This document shows positions 21,893 to 34,984 of a stretch of 64,000 nt of DNA, piece by piece (within the stretch, counting starts at the first letter, position 1; each line of letters opens with the position of its first letter). The notes beneath the pieces are model-generated. The model ran no database searches, was not told where the DNA came from, and saw only the letters and a program-made list of their open reading frames with translations. Origin of the DNA: Magnolia sinica. Lineage: Eukaryota > Streptophyta > Magnoliopsida > Magnoliales > Magnoliaceae. Both the position numbers and the translations under genes were made by a program. The stretch lies in contig NC_080586.1 of NCBI RefSeq assembly GCF_029962835.1, positions 68,015,501 through 68,079,500 on the forward strand, given 5' to 3'.

Positions 21893-24798
21893 TGTAATGC
21901 CCCGACTTTTCAGGACCCGAGTATATGACCCGTTTCCCAAAAACTCGAGTGTTAACTTATAAAGAGTCAAAGTCCACATATATTTTTTTTCCTTTCATCA
22001 GAGTAAGCAGATGAGCGTAGTATGGACAAATCAGACATAAATGAAAGTTGCATTATCATTTAAATATATAAGAAGCTGCTCATAATGACTTATATAAACC
22101 AATGTCCTCATTCTTATAATACAAAATGAAATAACATTACATGTGAAACAAGGTAAAATGCAACAATCTTGAGCTATGAAATCTTGTAGCGGACCTTAGC
22201 AAATACAATCATGCACACTTGTCAACCATAACCTGCTCCTCACCAATATGAATGTGAACATCATCTGGGCCACCTGTGCTACTTGTACAGTTGTATATTT
22301 GATGGATGAGTGGCTAACTCAGTGTGAATTTTCCTCAAGATTACACACCATCGCATTAGGTAAGCATAATTATAAATGAAAGCATACAAAATAATACATG
22401 ATACAGGTCTTATTAGATGCATGGATGCGTGAATGCAGTCACGCCCCAAGGATGCTCATCTGTGCAGAATTTGGGCTCGTCACCCATGCAAATACGCAAT
22501 CAACGCCCCGGGGTCAATTGTGCAGAATACAATCATCGACCTGGGAAAAACATCCAGTCGGACAGGGACTAGTCGTCAGCGAAAGCATACTAAGTGCGAC
22601 GTAACGACTGCTTAGCGTACATCACGTACGTTAGCGATAGACGCTGGTCTGTGCCATGCATGCATGATTAGCCAAACTATTATTACTCCAAGTATAATCA
22701 GTCATTTTAAGTAAGCTCAAGGTCACTATGGGGGCTTAACACCAGCGTAAGCTGACAGCTCGGGCATAGGTCCCATACCACCATCCCCTGCTCATGAGAC
22801 TACCATCTTAGAATGTTCAATAGAAACCTGTCGACTAGTGGTCAATCATATTACAGTATATGGGGCTTACCATCGCATGCTTGCATGATATAAAACATCG
22901 AGCACATATAGGAAAAATACCAGAACAAAGCCACATAGGGCGATATCGAAACAAGCCATATAGGGCAATTATCAAAATAGGCTACATACGGTGAGTATCA
23001 AAACCATGCGATAAAATACCAACCTTGAAAACCATTAGACACAACAACCCTGGATGGTAGGCCCACATCAATGGTCAATTTAAACCACCATTCAATAACC
23101 ACTAAGCCGAAGATCTATTACAATCACAACCAGTCGGGTTACATCCCAAGTATGGGTGTACATTTATAGGTGGGGGTTTTCCACTGATGTACTAGTTTAA
23201 ATTCCATAAGCAATCCACAAAAAGAAATCCACAAGCTGAATAATTATACAGGATAATCATTAAGCATGTAATACAACAATTCAATTTCCACCAGCTAACA
23301 CATGTGATTATAAAATGGAGAAATTAATTATAAATTTAAAATGCAAACTATAACTTAAGCTAATGGAAAGATGGAAAGCTCAAGGGGAAGAATCATCACC
23401 TTGCTTATCCACTTGCCTTCTAATGTTATTAGGAAGTGCGCACGCCCTTAGACTTGGGTCCTATCTTAAGTTATGAGATTGTACCATTAGATCCAAATTT
23501 AACTTTACCATTTATGTTCAAAGTATTGTCCTAGGGTTTAGATTACTTAGGGTTTTAATGCAGAACTAGGGTTTTAGCCCTAGACTTAAATTTCTAGGAT
23601 TTGAATTGTAATGGGTGTACACTACATTACAGCGTTAGTTTTAATAACTATAAATGATCATTAACCTTAGTTCATAATCAATGTTAGTTAACATTGTGAT
23701 AACAATAATTACGATTAAGGATACTATTTATGAGAGTTAAATAAAATACTAGTAATTGATAATTATAATTTTGTTCATAGTGACTAGTTTCAACATAAAT
23801 GACCTAATAATGCCTAAGCATATACAATATCAAAAGTCTCCATAATAAGGGTGATGTCAATAGTAAAAGGAGCCTAAATATTTAGAGAATAAACCCATCA
23901 ACATAGTTCTCAACCTGATGAAAGAAAGTGAATCAACTCGAAGGGTCAAATTCAAGTTTTATATACTATCTATGGTTAGGATCATAACCTATGGTTTAGG
24001 TTACTTAGATTTAGAGTGTATCCATTAATCTAGTTTTAGGCTTCGCCTTAGAGTTCAACTCTAGGTTTAGGTTTTTAGGTTATAGAATTAATTGATAAAC
24101 GATTGATCGAAATGTTAATTACAAATTTGCTATTAACATTAACAACGTAAATAATATTAGTTATCATGGTAATAATGATCATTTTTATGGTACCAAGTAG
24201 CGTGATCTATTATTAATGATAATATTTAGGAATAATAAATAAACACTAATATCTAATATATAACAATTGTGGTTTTGATTTTAATAACTAATATTATCAT
24301 AAATAACATGCTAATGGCTAATTACCTTTAATAATTGAATGTTTATAGGAACACAAACGATAATACCAAATCAAACCATTTGTTTTGGGAGAGAAAACTT
24401 ACTCACCTTGCTAACTCGGTTTGAAACTGAGTTGACTCGGCCTTCTCCCTCTCTCCCATCTCCCTTTTCTTTTCTCTTTCTCCCATTTCTTTCTCCTCTA
24501 TTTCCTCTCCTTTCCCTGGGCCGAACCAGCAACACCCTTGGTCACATTGAGTCCCCCAACGAGTTAGCGGGTTGACTTGACAGAAACTAAGTGAAGGTGG
24601 CAACATCCTTCCCCTTTTACTCTCCTTTCTCTTTCTTATTTTCTTCTCTCGTATCTTTTTCTCTTCCTTTTACTGAAATGTCCAACCACACATGGGCTAG
24701 ACTCAAGCCCAGCTTAACCCCAACTCGGCCCAACCGAACTGGGTCTCAACTGAGTTGACTCAGTTCTAGCCGCAACCACCCACCTATCCTCTTTCACC

Positions 24799-24845
<47 letters not shown>

Positions 24846-27111
24846 CATCCCTTCCCATTTGCTGGAAGTCCAGCCGGCCTGAACTCAGCCCAACACGCTG
24901 TAAGACTCGACAGTGAGTCGGGCTGCAAACCACCAGCCCCGACCCGACTCAGTGCGGCAGCACAGTCACTCTCTCTCACTCTCTCTCCGATTCTTTCTTC
25001 CTTCTTTTATCATTTTCTCTTTTTTTGCTTCTCTGCCCCTCTTTCTCTTTCTTCTAGCTGGGAACGTCCAGCCATGGACGTCCGGTTTGGACAGACTCGG
25101 TCCGATCGGCGGGGAAGATAACGGCCATTAATGGCGTCCTTGGACATGGAGCTCCTTTCTCTGAAATGAAGGCATTGGAGGGCTTAAATCGATGTGAGAG
25201 AGGTAGAGGACGCTAGGTTTCGAAGTTTAGATGAGGTTTGAGTGGTGGGTTCGGAGTGAGGAAGAAACGACTGCTCTCTCACTCTCATCCTCTTTCTTTC
25301 TCTAAAAACTTAGCTGGGACGATCAAGATCTCTCCGTCGGTCTAGATCGGCTCTAGCTGGCTCACACGGATCGCCAAGCTATCAAATGAAAGGAGAAACG
25401 GAAGCTTTCCGTTTCGAAAAGTATGTGTTTGTAGGACTGTTTTGCGCCGGTTCTCGTGTGCCCACACGTACCGGGAAAACTGTTGTAATAGTTGGGTTTT
25501 GGTTGAGCCCATCGTATGAATCCGATGTACTGTTCAGATCTTGAATATGGGACCACGTGGTGGGCCATGGACATTTTAAACGTTCGTCTGCCCGTCTGCT
25601 GTTGGAAGACAGAAACAGGGGTGTTTCTCTGTTCTGGGGAATTTTCATGCCAGCACTGGTCGGCCGGGCTGGCACGTCTGGTCAGCCATGGTATACGTGC
25701 ACTGCAATATAGGGCCCACAGTGATGTTTTAAACTAATCCATACTGTCTATTCATCTTGGAAGGCCTCATTTGACCAAAGATCAATCCGATGAAATGCCT
25801 AGGTGGGCCACATGTTGTAGGGTCATGAGGGTGGAAACCGCCATCACTTTCGATTTCATTGTCCTCTGTTTCAGCGTGCGAACGAATGTTTCTCCATGTT
25901 GCCGTTCAAAATAGGTGGGGTCCATTTGTGGTTGCATTCTTAAAAATCTACTCCCTTCACCACCTTTGTCATAATGTATTGGCACATGGGTCAAAGTACG
26001 AATCAGATCTGAGTCCTACATGCGCCACACCTTCAATAAGTGTGTAAATTACTCACACTGTTGAAACCTCATGCACGTCTATGTGAGAATTTGTAATTCC
26101 ACGTGAATTAATTTATTTTGTGTGGAGTGAATTTTACTATTTTTAGTCTCACGATCCGCTCTGTTCATTGTGTCAAACGCACCCTGATAGGATAAGGGTC
26201 TAAAAATATAACAGATCCGTTGATCGGGTGGGTTGCGTGGTATGTTTTAGCTTCAACGGTGGTGTGTAATGAGATTGAATATTTACAATCTTACCATCCA
26301 TTTCTCAGCCAGCTTCCGACGTCTATTACGTCAGAGTGCGCCGCCCAAATTTCTTGAAATTTGGCGGGCATTCTTCATTTTTCGTGTTCTTTCTATTTGT
26401 CCAGTTTGGGCCTCGATCTCCCAAGGATGTCCAGGATGCTCCTTTAGTGGCTTACACACTCTGTAATTCAAAATAACATTTGTACACCTCCGATTGACAA
26501 GTTATCAGGTAGTTTGGACTTAAACCCGAAGATCTTCATAATGACCGATTCATCCTGATATTCGGATGGCCCATTTGGCGGATCCAAACCTAATGGATGG
26601 TCAGGTGACTTGTTAAAAATAAGGAAGCTTTATGGTTAGCACTCTAACCATGTATATGGGTGGATGTATGGTCAGTTTTGTGAATGGGTGAACACAAAGT
26701 GGGTTTTCGGAGTGATTAGGGGTATAGGTCAATGGCATTTTCGTATTTATTGCTAATCTGTGAGTTTTGAAAAATCTAATGGCCCCACGTGGTTATAGGT
26801 ACGTTTCTAAGCAATTCTTACAAAAGAACGTATATCTAACTCATTATGGATATGGAGTTTATTCATCATTTTGTTCAAGGGAAAGTACTTAAGTCAAATC
26901 ACGTGATGAATGGCCTTGTTTTGAAATTCAAGGGTCAGATTGCTTGATCTATAAATGGAGATCATTCCCAATGGATAGATTCGTGTCGGGGAATGGATGT
27001 AAGGTTAGGATAGGTAGGTTGGTGTCGTACACATGTATGTATCAAGTTAAACTTCATGGTAACACTCGAGGACTTTCAATACTTGGGTATTGAAAAGTTC
27101 GGAGTGTTACA
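21893..27111 (+). mobile_element. 5.2-kb solo LTR inserted in the MULE pseudogene
   Basis: The block starts TGTAATGCCCCGACTTTTC and ends GAAAAGTTCGGAGTGTTACA, with a perfect target duplication ACATC (21888-21892 and 27112-27116). The termini are inverted relatives for ~30 bp. No gag or pol motif and no internal direct LTR repeat is visible, so I call it a single giant LTR. TGTAACACCCCGA-type ends and long LTRs are typical of Tekay/Del-like chromoviruses. A (CT)n run lies at 24801-24842. A non-autonomous element with unrecognised LTRs remains possible. Confidence 0.7.
24801..24842. repeat. (CT)n microsatellite
   Basis: About 42 bases of perfect CT repeat within the long LTR, with more pyrimidine-rich sequence around 24600-25060. 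Confidence 0.95.
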
Positions 27112-29840
27112 ACATCAGTCGGCGTATCTCATTGGTTAACATCAGGGACTGGATACAGGGATTCTTGTTATATATCAGTAAAATGGTATTGAGTAGAAGG
27201 GGGAACAATAATTATAACAATCTTTTTCATACTTATCATAGGCTGCAATTACATGCATGCAAGGCAACATCATTGCACTGAACTCATCACATCCGCAGTT
27301 TGCTTCTCAATTTCACAACGTCAGTACACTCCCCTGTCGTTACTTGATACTTATCTGCAGATATCACTGTACATGATGTCCTCCTCGCCTCTCTTGATAG
27401 TTTCAATCATATATGCATCCGTCCACAGAGTTGTTTTTCCACAAAAATCCTTGGCATCTTCTCTTCTAACCACAAAGGATTCTCTTATTTTATGTCTCAC
27501 ATCATTCAAAAGTTTCTTAATTGAGTGTTTTTTAGGGTGTTTCTACAACGCATTGCCACTCTCAATTATATTTATTATTATGATATTGTTGCTCCTAGCC
27601 GGAAAGAATGCAGATGCCTATATTTCTCGATCTATATTATTGAGCCAGTAATATGCGACAAGATTGGCCAATGCCATACAATGCATGAGACCTTCAAATC
27701 TGCTTCTCCTGCATGTCTTAGTAGTTGCCCAATAGTACTTGCACAACATCTGATCCTTGCATGCATGCATCATTTTTGTTTATATATAGTTGCATAATAT
27801 CCATGCACTGCAGAAGGAAATACGAATTTCACTCCGTTGATCAGATCTGCATGACTATCTGATATAATAATGAAATCGTCAACTTGTTCAACAACTTGTC
27901 ACAATTTTTCAAGGAACCAATTCCAACTGTTGTTATTCTCCGCCTCACCAATCTCATAAGCTACCATTAGGATGTAATTATTCCTGTTTGGAGACATACT
28001 GGTGAGCAATACACCTTTATACCTCCCCTCCAGTTGAGCTTTGTCCATAGACAATACCTTTCAAATATAGAGTCGAAAGTTTCGAACGCATTTTTTGAGT
28101 GCGATGAAGCATCTCTTAAAGCAGTTAGTTTCACTATTTATTTGTAAATCCGTTATCGTTTCCTAGTTTGCCTTTGATAGCTCATGTAGATAGGTCGACA
28201 GCACAATGTACGAATATTTGAATGAACCCATAACCTCAGTATTTGCGATTCCCTTGCCCATATATGCCTTTATATAACTGATATCAATCATGAACTCCTT
28301 GTGCATTTCATGTTGTATATCGCTTCTCTTACATGCTAAGCCCTTATTTGACTAACGTCAATCTCGTTAAATATCTCACCGGTTGCATGTCGATGATGTT
28401 TTCATGTCCCTTTATAAGCTGCTTTACGTTTACCATTCTCATTCTTATTCTCTGCAAACTGTGCTCGGAAAACTGGCTATATTTGTTTTTGGTTTGGTAT
28501 ATCTTTATTTTGAACGTACCAACGTCTTTCACCCTTAATGCATGTAACCTCCAACCACAACTTTCAACTAAACATTTAATCGTGTATCTCCACTTGTTTG
28601 ATTTCAATATCTTATATTAGAAGTGGTTTCGCATCGCAAACTTACAAAGCGTCAACTTTAGCTCCATATACATTTGTCCAATGACTATTTCACTAGGATT
28701 GTTAATAAAAGCCGCATATCCATGAAATTCCGTATTAACAAATGCAGTGTTGACTTCGTGAATATTAAGCGGTGACATTTCAGATCGCGTGAATATGACA
28801 TCCACTATAATAAGACTCCGTGAAGTTAATGGGCGCTCCCAATTGTCGAATCTTGGATCTCAAATAGGTGAATTGGTTAATGGGTTATGGATGTCTACAC
28901 AATCCTATGAAGGAAAGTTCGTGCAGTCTTGTCTATCAATCCATTTGAAAAGTTGGTGCATCAAAACTGTTGAATATTAGATCTGGAATAGGTGAATTGG
29001 TTGATGGGCTAGAGATGTCTACATGATCCTGTGAAGGGAAGTTCATGCAGTCTTGGCTATCGATAAGTTAAAAAGTTGGAGTGTTAAAACTGTCGAACCT
29101 CAAATCTTGAATATGTGAATTGGTTGATGGGCCAGAGATATTTGCACAATCTTGAGAATGAAAGTCCATGTAGTCTTGGCTATCTATCAGTTGAAAAGTT
29201 AGAGCGTCGAAACTGTCGAACCTTGGATCTTGAATATGTGTAGTAGTTGATGGGTCAGGGATATCTGCACAATCCTGAGAACAGAAGTTCGTGCGGTCTT
29301 CTCTATGTACAATGGTATCCACAATTGTTTCTAATGCATTTAGATATATCACCATGAGCTCTTTTGTAGTCTGACTTTCTCCACAAAACATAGATGTCTA
29401 AATTTTGATGTTCTAAGCAGAGATGACATCATCATTTTCTATCATAATTTGTAGACCAACTAAGATTGTGCCATGCATAGGGTAAATAATATTCATTCTA
29501 ACATCGCATTCATTGAGTGTTGTGTCATAATCTTATGCACTGTAGATAGTAGCTCATCACATCTAATTTCGTTGCTCACAAGTACCATCTTATTCTTGCC
29601 ACCTTGTAATCCAATTTTCCTTGTTCATATACTAGCTCCCCATCATAATGGCATTATATGAGCTGAATAGGCATGATGTTCAAACTTTGTTATACTTAAA
29701 AGGAAAATTGCTTCGTCTGTTAGCGTTGGAATTACAATATCCACATATTCAATGGGCATCTCTATTTTGTATTTAAAGTAGGATCGCCGTTGGTTAGGAT
29801 CCGCGTATACCAAAAAACATAAATACATGTTACCCAAATC
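27112..29840 (-). pseudogene. Mutator-like (MULE) transposase pseudogene, main part
   Basis: Read from 29840 downwards. The N-terminal part (MGNMYLCFLVYADPNQRRSY) is followed by four in-frame repeats (28830-29315), then a MuDR-type domain at ~28620-28333 (FKIKIYQ and the CGWRLHALRVKD block). A DDE-like core follows near 28080-27890, with a GRYKGVLL-like start, NNNSWNWFLEKL and IISDSHADLING. A SWIM-type remnant, LPCMHVIAAYDKY, lies near 27250, and SLYPVPDVNQ with a stop follows close to 27140. Many stops and frameshifts interrupt it. MULE transposase would cut and paste elements and leave 9-bp duplications. Terminal inverted repeats of this element were not identified. Confidence 0.75.
28830..29315 (-). 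repeat. Four 123-bp in-frame repeats in the MULE N-terminus
   Basis: Units aligned on AATTGGTT(G/A)ATGGG start at 28871, 28995 and 29118, with a diverged fourth at 29241, giving spacing of 124, 123 and 123. On the minus strand each gives ~41 residues with a pattern like DSQDxxxFxSQDxxxIxxPST. The unit length is a multiple of three, so the frame is kept. Confidence 0.8.
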
Positions 29841-30489
29841 CCACAGAAACTATTTAAAGAGTTGTCGAAAACTCGCCAAAATGGAAGTAATGACGACGAA
29901 TGCACGCTGTCAGCTTGTTAGAGTAGATCCCACGAAGGTGGCACCAACTGTCCTAATTACCTTCTAAGGTAGTGGTCTACACTCTCTAAAATAACTTCTG
30001 CAATAATTGAAATGGGGCCTTCTTGTCTTACATGCACCTTTTGAGATTATTTTGTTGGGGGCCATCATGCATCTTCATTCAAATCCACACCAACCATTAT
30101 CTCGTGGAAATAGTTTTAGGGCATGGCCTAAAGCTTGAGGGAATAAGACATCAAGGGTGTAACACATCAAAGAAAATAACTCCGATCAAGTTCATCGATC
30201 TCTATTACAACATCAAAGCCGACTTGGATGAAGATGAAATCAACATGCACCGATATCCCACGATTCTCTGAAAAAAGTTAATGGATCAGATCAAGTAAGG
30301 AGTAGGACCTATAATCACATCTTTTATTTTACTTCCAAGGCAAGCCAATGCATTAAGGAAGAATGAAAGAGAGATAGAGAGAAGTCATGACAAGTGGATC
30401 ACACCAGTGGAAACAGTCTGAAATTAGTACACAATACTCATGCAGTTGTGAGCCACGGACAACTCTAAAAAATTTTAAAATGACCTTAC
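29841..30489. other. Unassigned stretch with a diverged foldback-family fragment
   Basis: About 30050-30480 has weak matches to the foldback family (GGGGGCCATCATGCATCTTC, CAAGTGGATCACACCAGTGG). No gene is seen. Confidence 0.35.
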
Positions 30490-30497
30490 AGTGGGTT

Positions 30498-30690
30498 CAG
30501 TGTTGTCATGTGTGATGGCACATTCGCATATGTGCACATTGAAGCATAAATCGCATACACGACAGTGGCATATGTGATTTTTACACATACTCGATCGCAT
30601 ACACCACATGCACGAGAATATGTGATCATATATGAGATGTATGCGATCGCATACAACATATGCCGTTGCATATTCGCCAACGGTCAGAAA
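30498..30690. repeat. Left subterminal repeat region of the hAT element
   Basis: At least eight copies of GCATATGTG/CGCATAC-like motifs lie in both orientations within ~190 bases. The matching right region is 34540-34633. Confidence 0.75.
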
Positions 30691-31316
30691 TCTAGCTGTT
30701 TTCTGACCATCGGAATTTTTTTTAATCTTGATTTTTTGTCTATAAAATGAGATTTTAAATACTCTTATGTGCACTTAAAGTTCAAACTCTCTCTATCTCT
30801 ATTTTCTACTCTCTTACATAATTCCAAGCCCCAAACTCCACTCCATCCATATTTATTTCAAGTTTGAAGTCTCAATCAAGGAACAACTACAACTATAAGG
30901 ATTCAAGAATCAAAATTCAAGAGACAAGACAACCAAGCTCCATCCATTGAACTCTCTTTCTAATTTTTCCAAGTTCTAAAGATCATAAATTCAAAATCAT
31001 ATTCACACACCCACCACTCTCTCTTTTAAAGTTTCTTTACATTTAAGAGACTCAAGACAAGAGTCAAGAGATTTAACTTACATTACAAGTTGCGAGTTTA
31101 ATTTATTATAGTTTTAGTTTCTTCCAAGTTCTAAGTTCTAACATTTTTTTCTTTTAGTTTGTTACTTTGTTACTTACAAGTTACAAGTTACAACACAACT
31201 TACAAGTCTACAATATTCTAGAATCAAGAGTCAAGACTTAAGGGTCAAGACAAAAGTGAAGAATTTATGTTTTTGTAAATTTGTAATTGTAACTGTGTTT
31301 GTGTGTAAATCTCTCT

Positions 31317-31419
31317 CTCTCCCTTCTCTTTTACTACAAGTGTAAGTGTAACTCTCTCTCTCTCTTTCTCCTTTTCTTTTTCCTCTTTTCCCTTTCTATA
31401 CTAGTGTAAGTGTAAGTGT

Positions 31420-31462
<43 letters not shown>
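31317..31462. repeat. (CT)n tracts in the hAT 5' leader
   Basis: Three CT runs, each following AAGTGTAACTCTCTCTC-type sequence, the longest at about 31423-31461. They lie between the left end and the transposase start. Confidence 0.8.
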
Positions 31463-31464
<2 letters not shown>

Positions 31465-31555
31465 ATCTTTTTAGGTCCTTACTTTACTTTAGTTTTTATT
31501 TTATTTTTTAGTACTAGTAAGTAGCAACTTACAATCAATACACACCACCAACACA

Positions 31556-34176
31556 ATGTCTTCTTCCCAATCTTTCTCTTTGAAACCCAAGTTGAATGAC
31601 CCGGTTAGAAGTATGGGCACTATCAAAGTGTTTTGGATAAGACTCACATAGTATGTGAGTTATGTGGGTACGTGGGTTCTGTGTCATTGTAAGACATAAA
31701 CAACATCTTGCACATTTACCAGGGTCAAATGCAAAAGCATACGACAAAATTACTCCACATATCCGAAGGGAGATCATAGAGTATATGGAAAAACAGTCAA
31801 GAAAGAGATGCGATTGTGCCCTACGTCACAAGAAATATTTTGAACAAGACGCATATGAAGATATAAACGTAGTTAATATAGATGAAGCTAGTTTCACTCC
31901 CCCTACTTTGACAGGCCGGTTTAGACCACGAGTACAACCAACGATCTCGAAAAGAGCCTGAGGACATGAGCCCATGGATATATGCCACACCCCGAGGATG
32001 TGATCGACCAAAGGGGTCAAGGTAAAGAGCAGACTCAAACAACTTTAGAGAATCAGTATAAATGAAAAGATAGAAAAATCATTATTCAATATATTGCTAA
32101 GTGGTTTTACCAAACCGACATTGCTTTCAACGCCGTTAAATCGAGAAACTTCAAAAGTAATGGTTGAGGTTATAAGTCAATTTGGACCTGGGCTTAAACC
32201 TCCATCATATCATGAAATGAGAGAGACATGCTTGAAAATTGAAGTTGAATATACACGATCCTTTATAGCTGAATATAAGGAATCGTGGAAAATATATGGG
32301 TGTTCGTTAATGGCCGATGGATGGACCGATAGATCCGGTCGGTCTCTTATTAACTTTTTGGTAGATTGTCCACTTAGGACAATGTTCTTGAAATCCGTTG
32401 ATGCATCGGGTCATTCACACATAGGAGAATACTTATTTGGCTTACTAGATAATGTAATTGAGGAAATAGATGATGAATACGTTATACAAGTAATTACAGA
32501 CAACGCAACCTCGTATGCAATGGCCAGTCATCTTCTCATGGAGAAGAGGCGTTGTTTATTTTGGACCCCCTGTGCGGCTCATTGTGTTGATCTTATGTTA
32601 GAATATATAAGTAGGTTATTTATAAATGTGATTGCAAGGGCTAGAAGAATCACAGTCTTTATGTACAAACATGACATTCTTCTTAGTCGAATGAGAAAAT
32701 ACATTGGGGGTAACTTGCTACGTTCAATAGTTACCTATTTTGCTACAACCTTTTTAACACTACAAAGATCATATAAAAAAACAGAACTTAGAAGCTTTGT
32801 AGTGTTGGCCGATTTTACAAGTGGGACTTGGTCAAAGATGCCTAAAGGGAAACAGGTTCAATAAAACAATTCTTTCACAAAGTTTTTGGACACAAGTGGT
32901 AAATGCGCTAAAAGCATCCAATCCCTTAATTACTGTATTGCGATTAGTGGACGTGGACGAGAAGCCTGCAATGAGTTATATATATGATATGATGGAGAGA
33001 AGGAAAAATAAGATAATGGATCATTTTAACTATAAAGACCATGATTACAAGCCAATTATAGATATTATAGATAGAACATGGGGCAGTCAAATGTCATCTT
33101 CATTGTATTTGACTGCTTACATCCTTAACCCAGCATGTTTATTCACTTTTACTGATCCAACAGAAGCACTTACTATGCATATGGTTGGATTTATTGATGT
33201 GTTGGAAAGAATGATTCTAAATAGAGAAGAATAGGATAGGATATCAACTTTATTGACTTTTATACAAAGAATGAGGTGATATTCTCAAGGGATATCGTCG
33301 TCAGACATCGGACAATAAAAGTACCCAATAAGTACTAAATGTCAGTCTGAGTATCTTACAAATAATTATACACACACACACACACACACACAATCTAATC
33401 TACAAAGTGACCCTAACTTACTTAAATTGTTTTTCTCAGCTGACTGGTAGGCTGCTTATGGAGTGAACCCGAATAGGAAGGATGCAGTTCTAAAAAATCT
33501 GGCTATGAGGATTTTTGGACTCACGTTTCTGTTAGTGGTTGCGAGCGTAATTGGAGCACATTCGAGGCGGTAAGTTTAATAATTGTAAACTTTAATTTTT
33601 TAGTGTAAGGACTAAGACGCAAGCTAAATTAATTACTTAAATAGCTAATGCCAAATGCGCTTTCTTTCATACAGATTCATACCAAGAAAAGAAATTGCTT
33701 GAACAAAAAAAACTCAACAATTTAGTTTTCGTCCAATACAATAAAAAATTGCGAGAACGATTCTAAACTAGGAAAGAAAAGCCTGATTTCATTGACCCTA
33801 TCTGCTTAGATGAATTGAATGCAGATAACGAGTGACTCGTAGAGACGAAGGACCCGATATTTGTTGGAGAGGACCTGACACGGGCGCAAGTTGAAGATGT
33901 TGCACACAAATTGATACCTGGAGAAGGTACCACTTGAAGGCAAAGGATGGGGGAGCCAGGGGGCGAGTAGTAACCATCAACTCGTTGAAGAGATTGAGGA
34001 GATAGAAGAAGGGGATGATAATAATCAAGCTAAAGATCCACCATTAGTTAGATGTTGATGAATTATTAGTACATACAGATGACGAAGCAATGGAAGAAGA
34101 AGAAGTGTATGTGGAAGAAGGAGATGACTCGATGATGATAACGATGGTGGTGGTGATCAAATGCCATAATGGCAAA
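31556..34176 (+). pseudogene. hAT transposase pseudogene (BED finger, DUF659-like, dimerisation region)
   Basis: An ATG at 31556 opens MSSSQSFSLKPKLNDPVR. Two frameshifts follow (near 31615 and 31690), between which a BED-type zinc finger can be seen (CELCG then RHKQHLAHLPG). From 32094 the catalytic part is open for 256 codons: SLMADGWTDRSGRSLINFLV holds the first Asp, VITDNATSY the second, then LFWTPCAAHCVDLMLEYI. Frame changes near 32850 lead to 33234. The C-terminal segment (SGCERNWSTFE) resumes at ~33440-33570, followed by a likely GT-AG intron (33571-33674) and an acidic tail. Length and domain order match plant hAT transposases; the breaks make it non-functional. Confidence 0.85.
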
Positions 34177-34539
34177 TAGATCAATATATATAATATATGA
34201 TTAGATGAATAATAAATAAATAACTTCTTCATTTTGTTTACTTACTAAGTGTGTTGATGTTGATTGTTAACTGTACTGCTGAATGTTAAATGCTGATATT
34301 TGTTAACTATATTGTAGAATGCTGAATTATTGATGAATGATGATTTAATATTTAATTCATTATATAATTGATTTTATTTTACTTAAATTAAATGTATTGC
34401 AAGAGCCAAGGGCATATAAAATTATTTATCTATTAAGTTAGGAAAGTTCCCTTACTTTTTTAGATTTCTTTTTCTTAATTTCTCCCTATTTTTCTTATTA
34501 TTATTCTTTTTAATTTTTCAAAAAAAATTTATATTAAAA

Positions 34540-34633
34540 AAATAAAATGCGACTGCATATGTGATTGTGCGATCACATATGTGCACAGGCATATACAATT
34601 GCATACGATCCCATATGCGATTTGACAACATTG
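34540..34633. repeat. Right subterminal repeat region of the hAT element
   Basis: GCGACTGCATATGTGATTGT, GATCACATATGTGCA and CATACGATCCCATATGCGAT lie just inside the right end, using the same motifs as the left side. Confidence 0.75.
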
Positions 34634-34641
34634 AGTGGGCT

Positions 34642-34984
34642 CACGGTTATTAGATTAATTTTGAACGAATTAGATTGGTCGAGGGGTGATCCCAGTAGTT
34701 GATTTAGTAAGACCCAATACCACATTTTCAAAAAGCCTTCTTAACTTTCACGACACGCTGTCACCGTGCCAGGAGATAGTTGGCAGGGGTATTTTCATCC
34801 CGAAAATAGTTGAATAATGCATCTGGGCTAGAATAATAATAGTTGGGGCATATTCATTCTGAAAATAGTTGAATAATGCATATGGGCTAGAATAATAATA
34901 GCTTTAAATTCAGATGTCTTTACAATATTAGAATTGAAAGTTATTTTAAGTAATATCCTACCATACTCGTCACACCAACCCACC
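34642..34984. repeat. Spacer with a ~66-bp tandem duplication
   Basis: AAAATAGTTGAATAATGCAT followed by (C/A)TGGGCTAGAATAATAATAG occurs twice, at about 34804 and 34870. Otherwise I see nothing in this stretch. Confidence 0.7.

Larger units (their letters stand above)
30498..34633 (+). mobile_element. hAT DNA transposon, complete ends, decayed transposase
   Basis: Terminal inverted repeats are CAGTGTTGTCA on the left and the inverse of TGACAACATTG on the right (one mismatch in 11). An 8-bp target duplication flanks the element: AGTGGGTT at 30490-30497 and AGTGGGCT at 34634-34641 (one mismatch). Both subterminal regions are packed with GCATATGTG, CGCATAC and GATCGCATAC motifs in both orientations, as expected for hAT transposase binding sites. 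The 4.1-kb length, BED finger, DUF659-like region and C-terminal dimerisation segment all fit hAT. Confidence 0.9.

Noticed and set aside
27253..27797. Plus-strand hydrophobic reading frames that look like membrane proteins
   Set aside because: They are the complement of the minus-strand MULE transposase pseudogene; the minus strand carries the recognisable domains.
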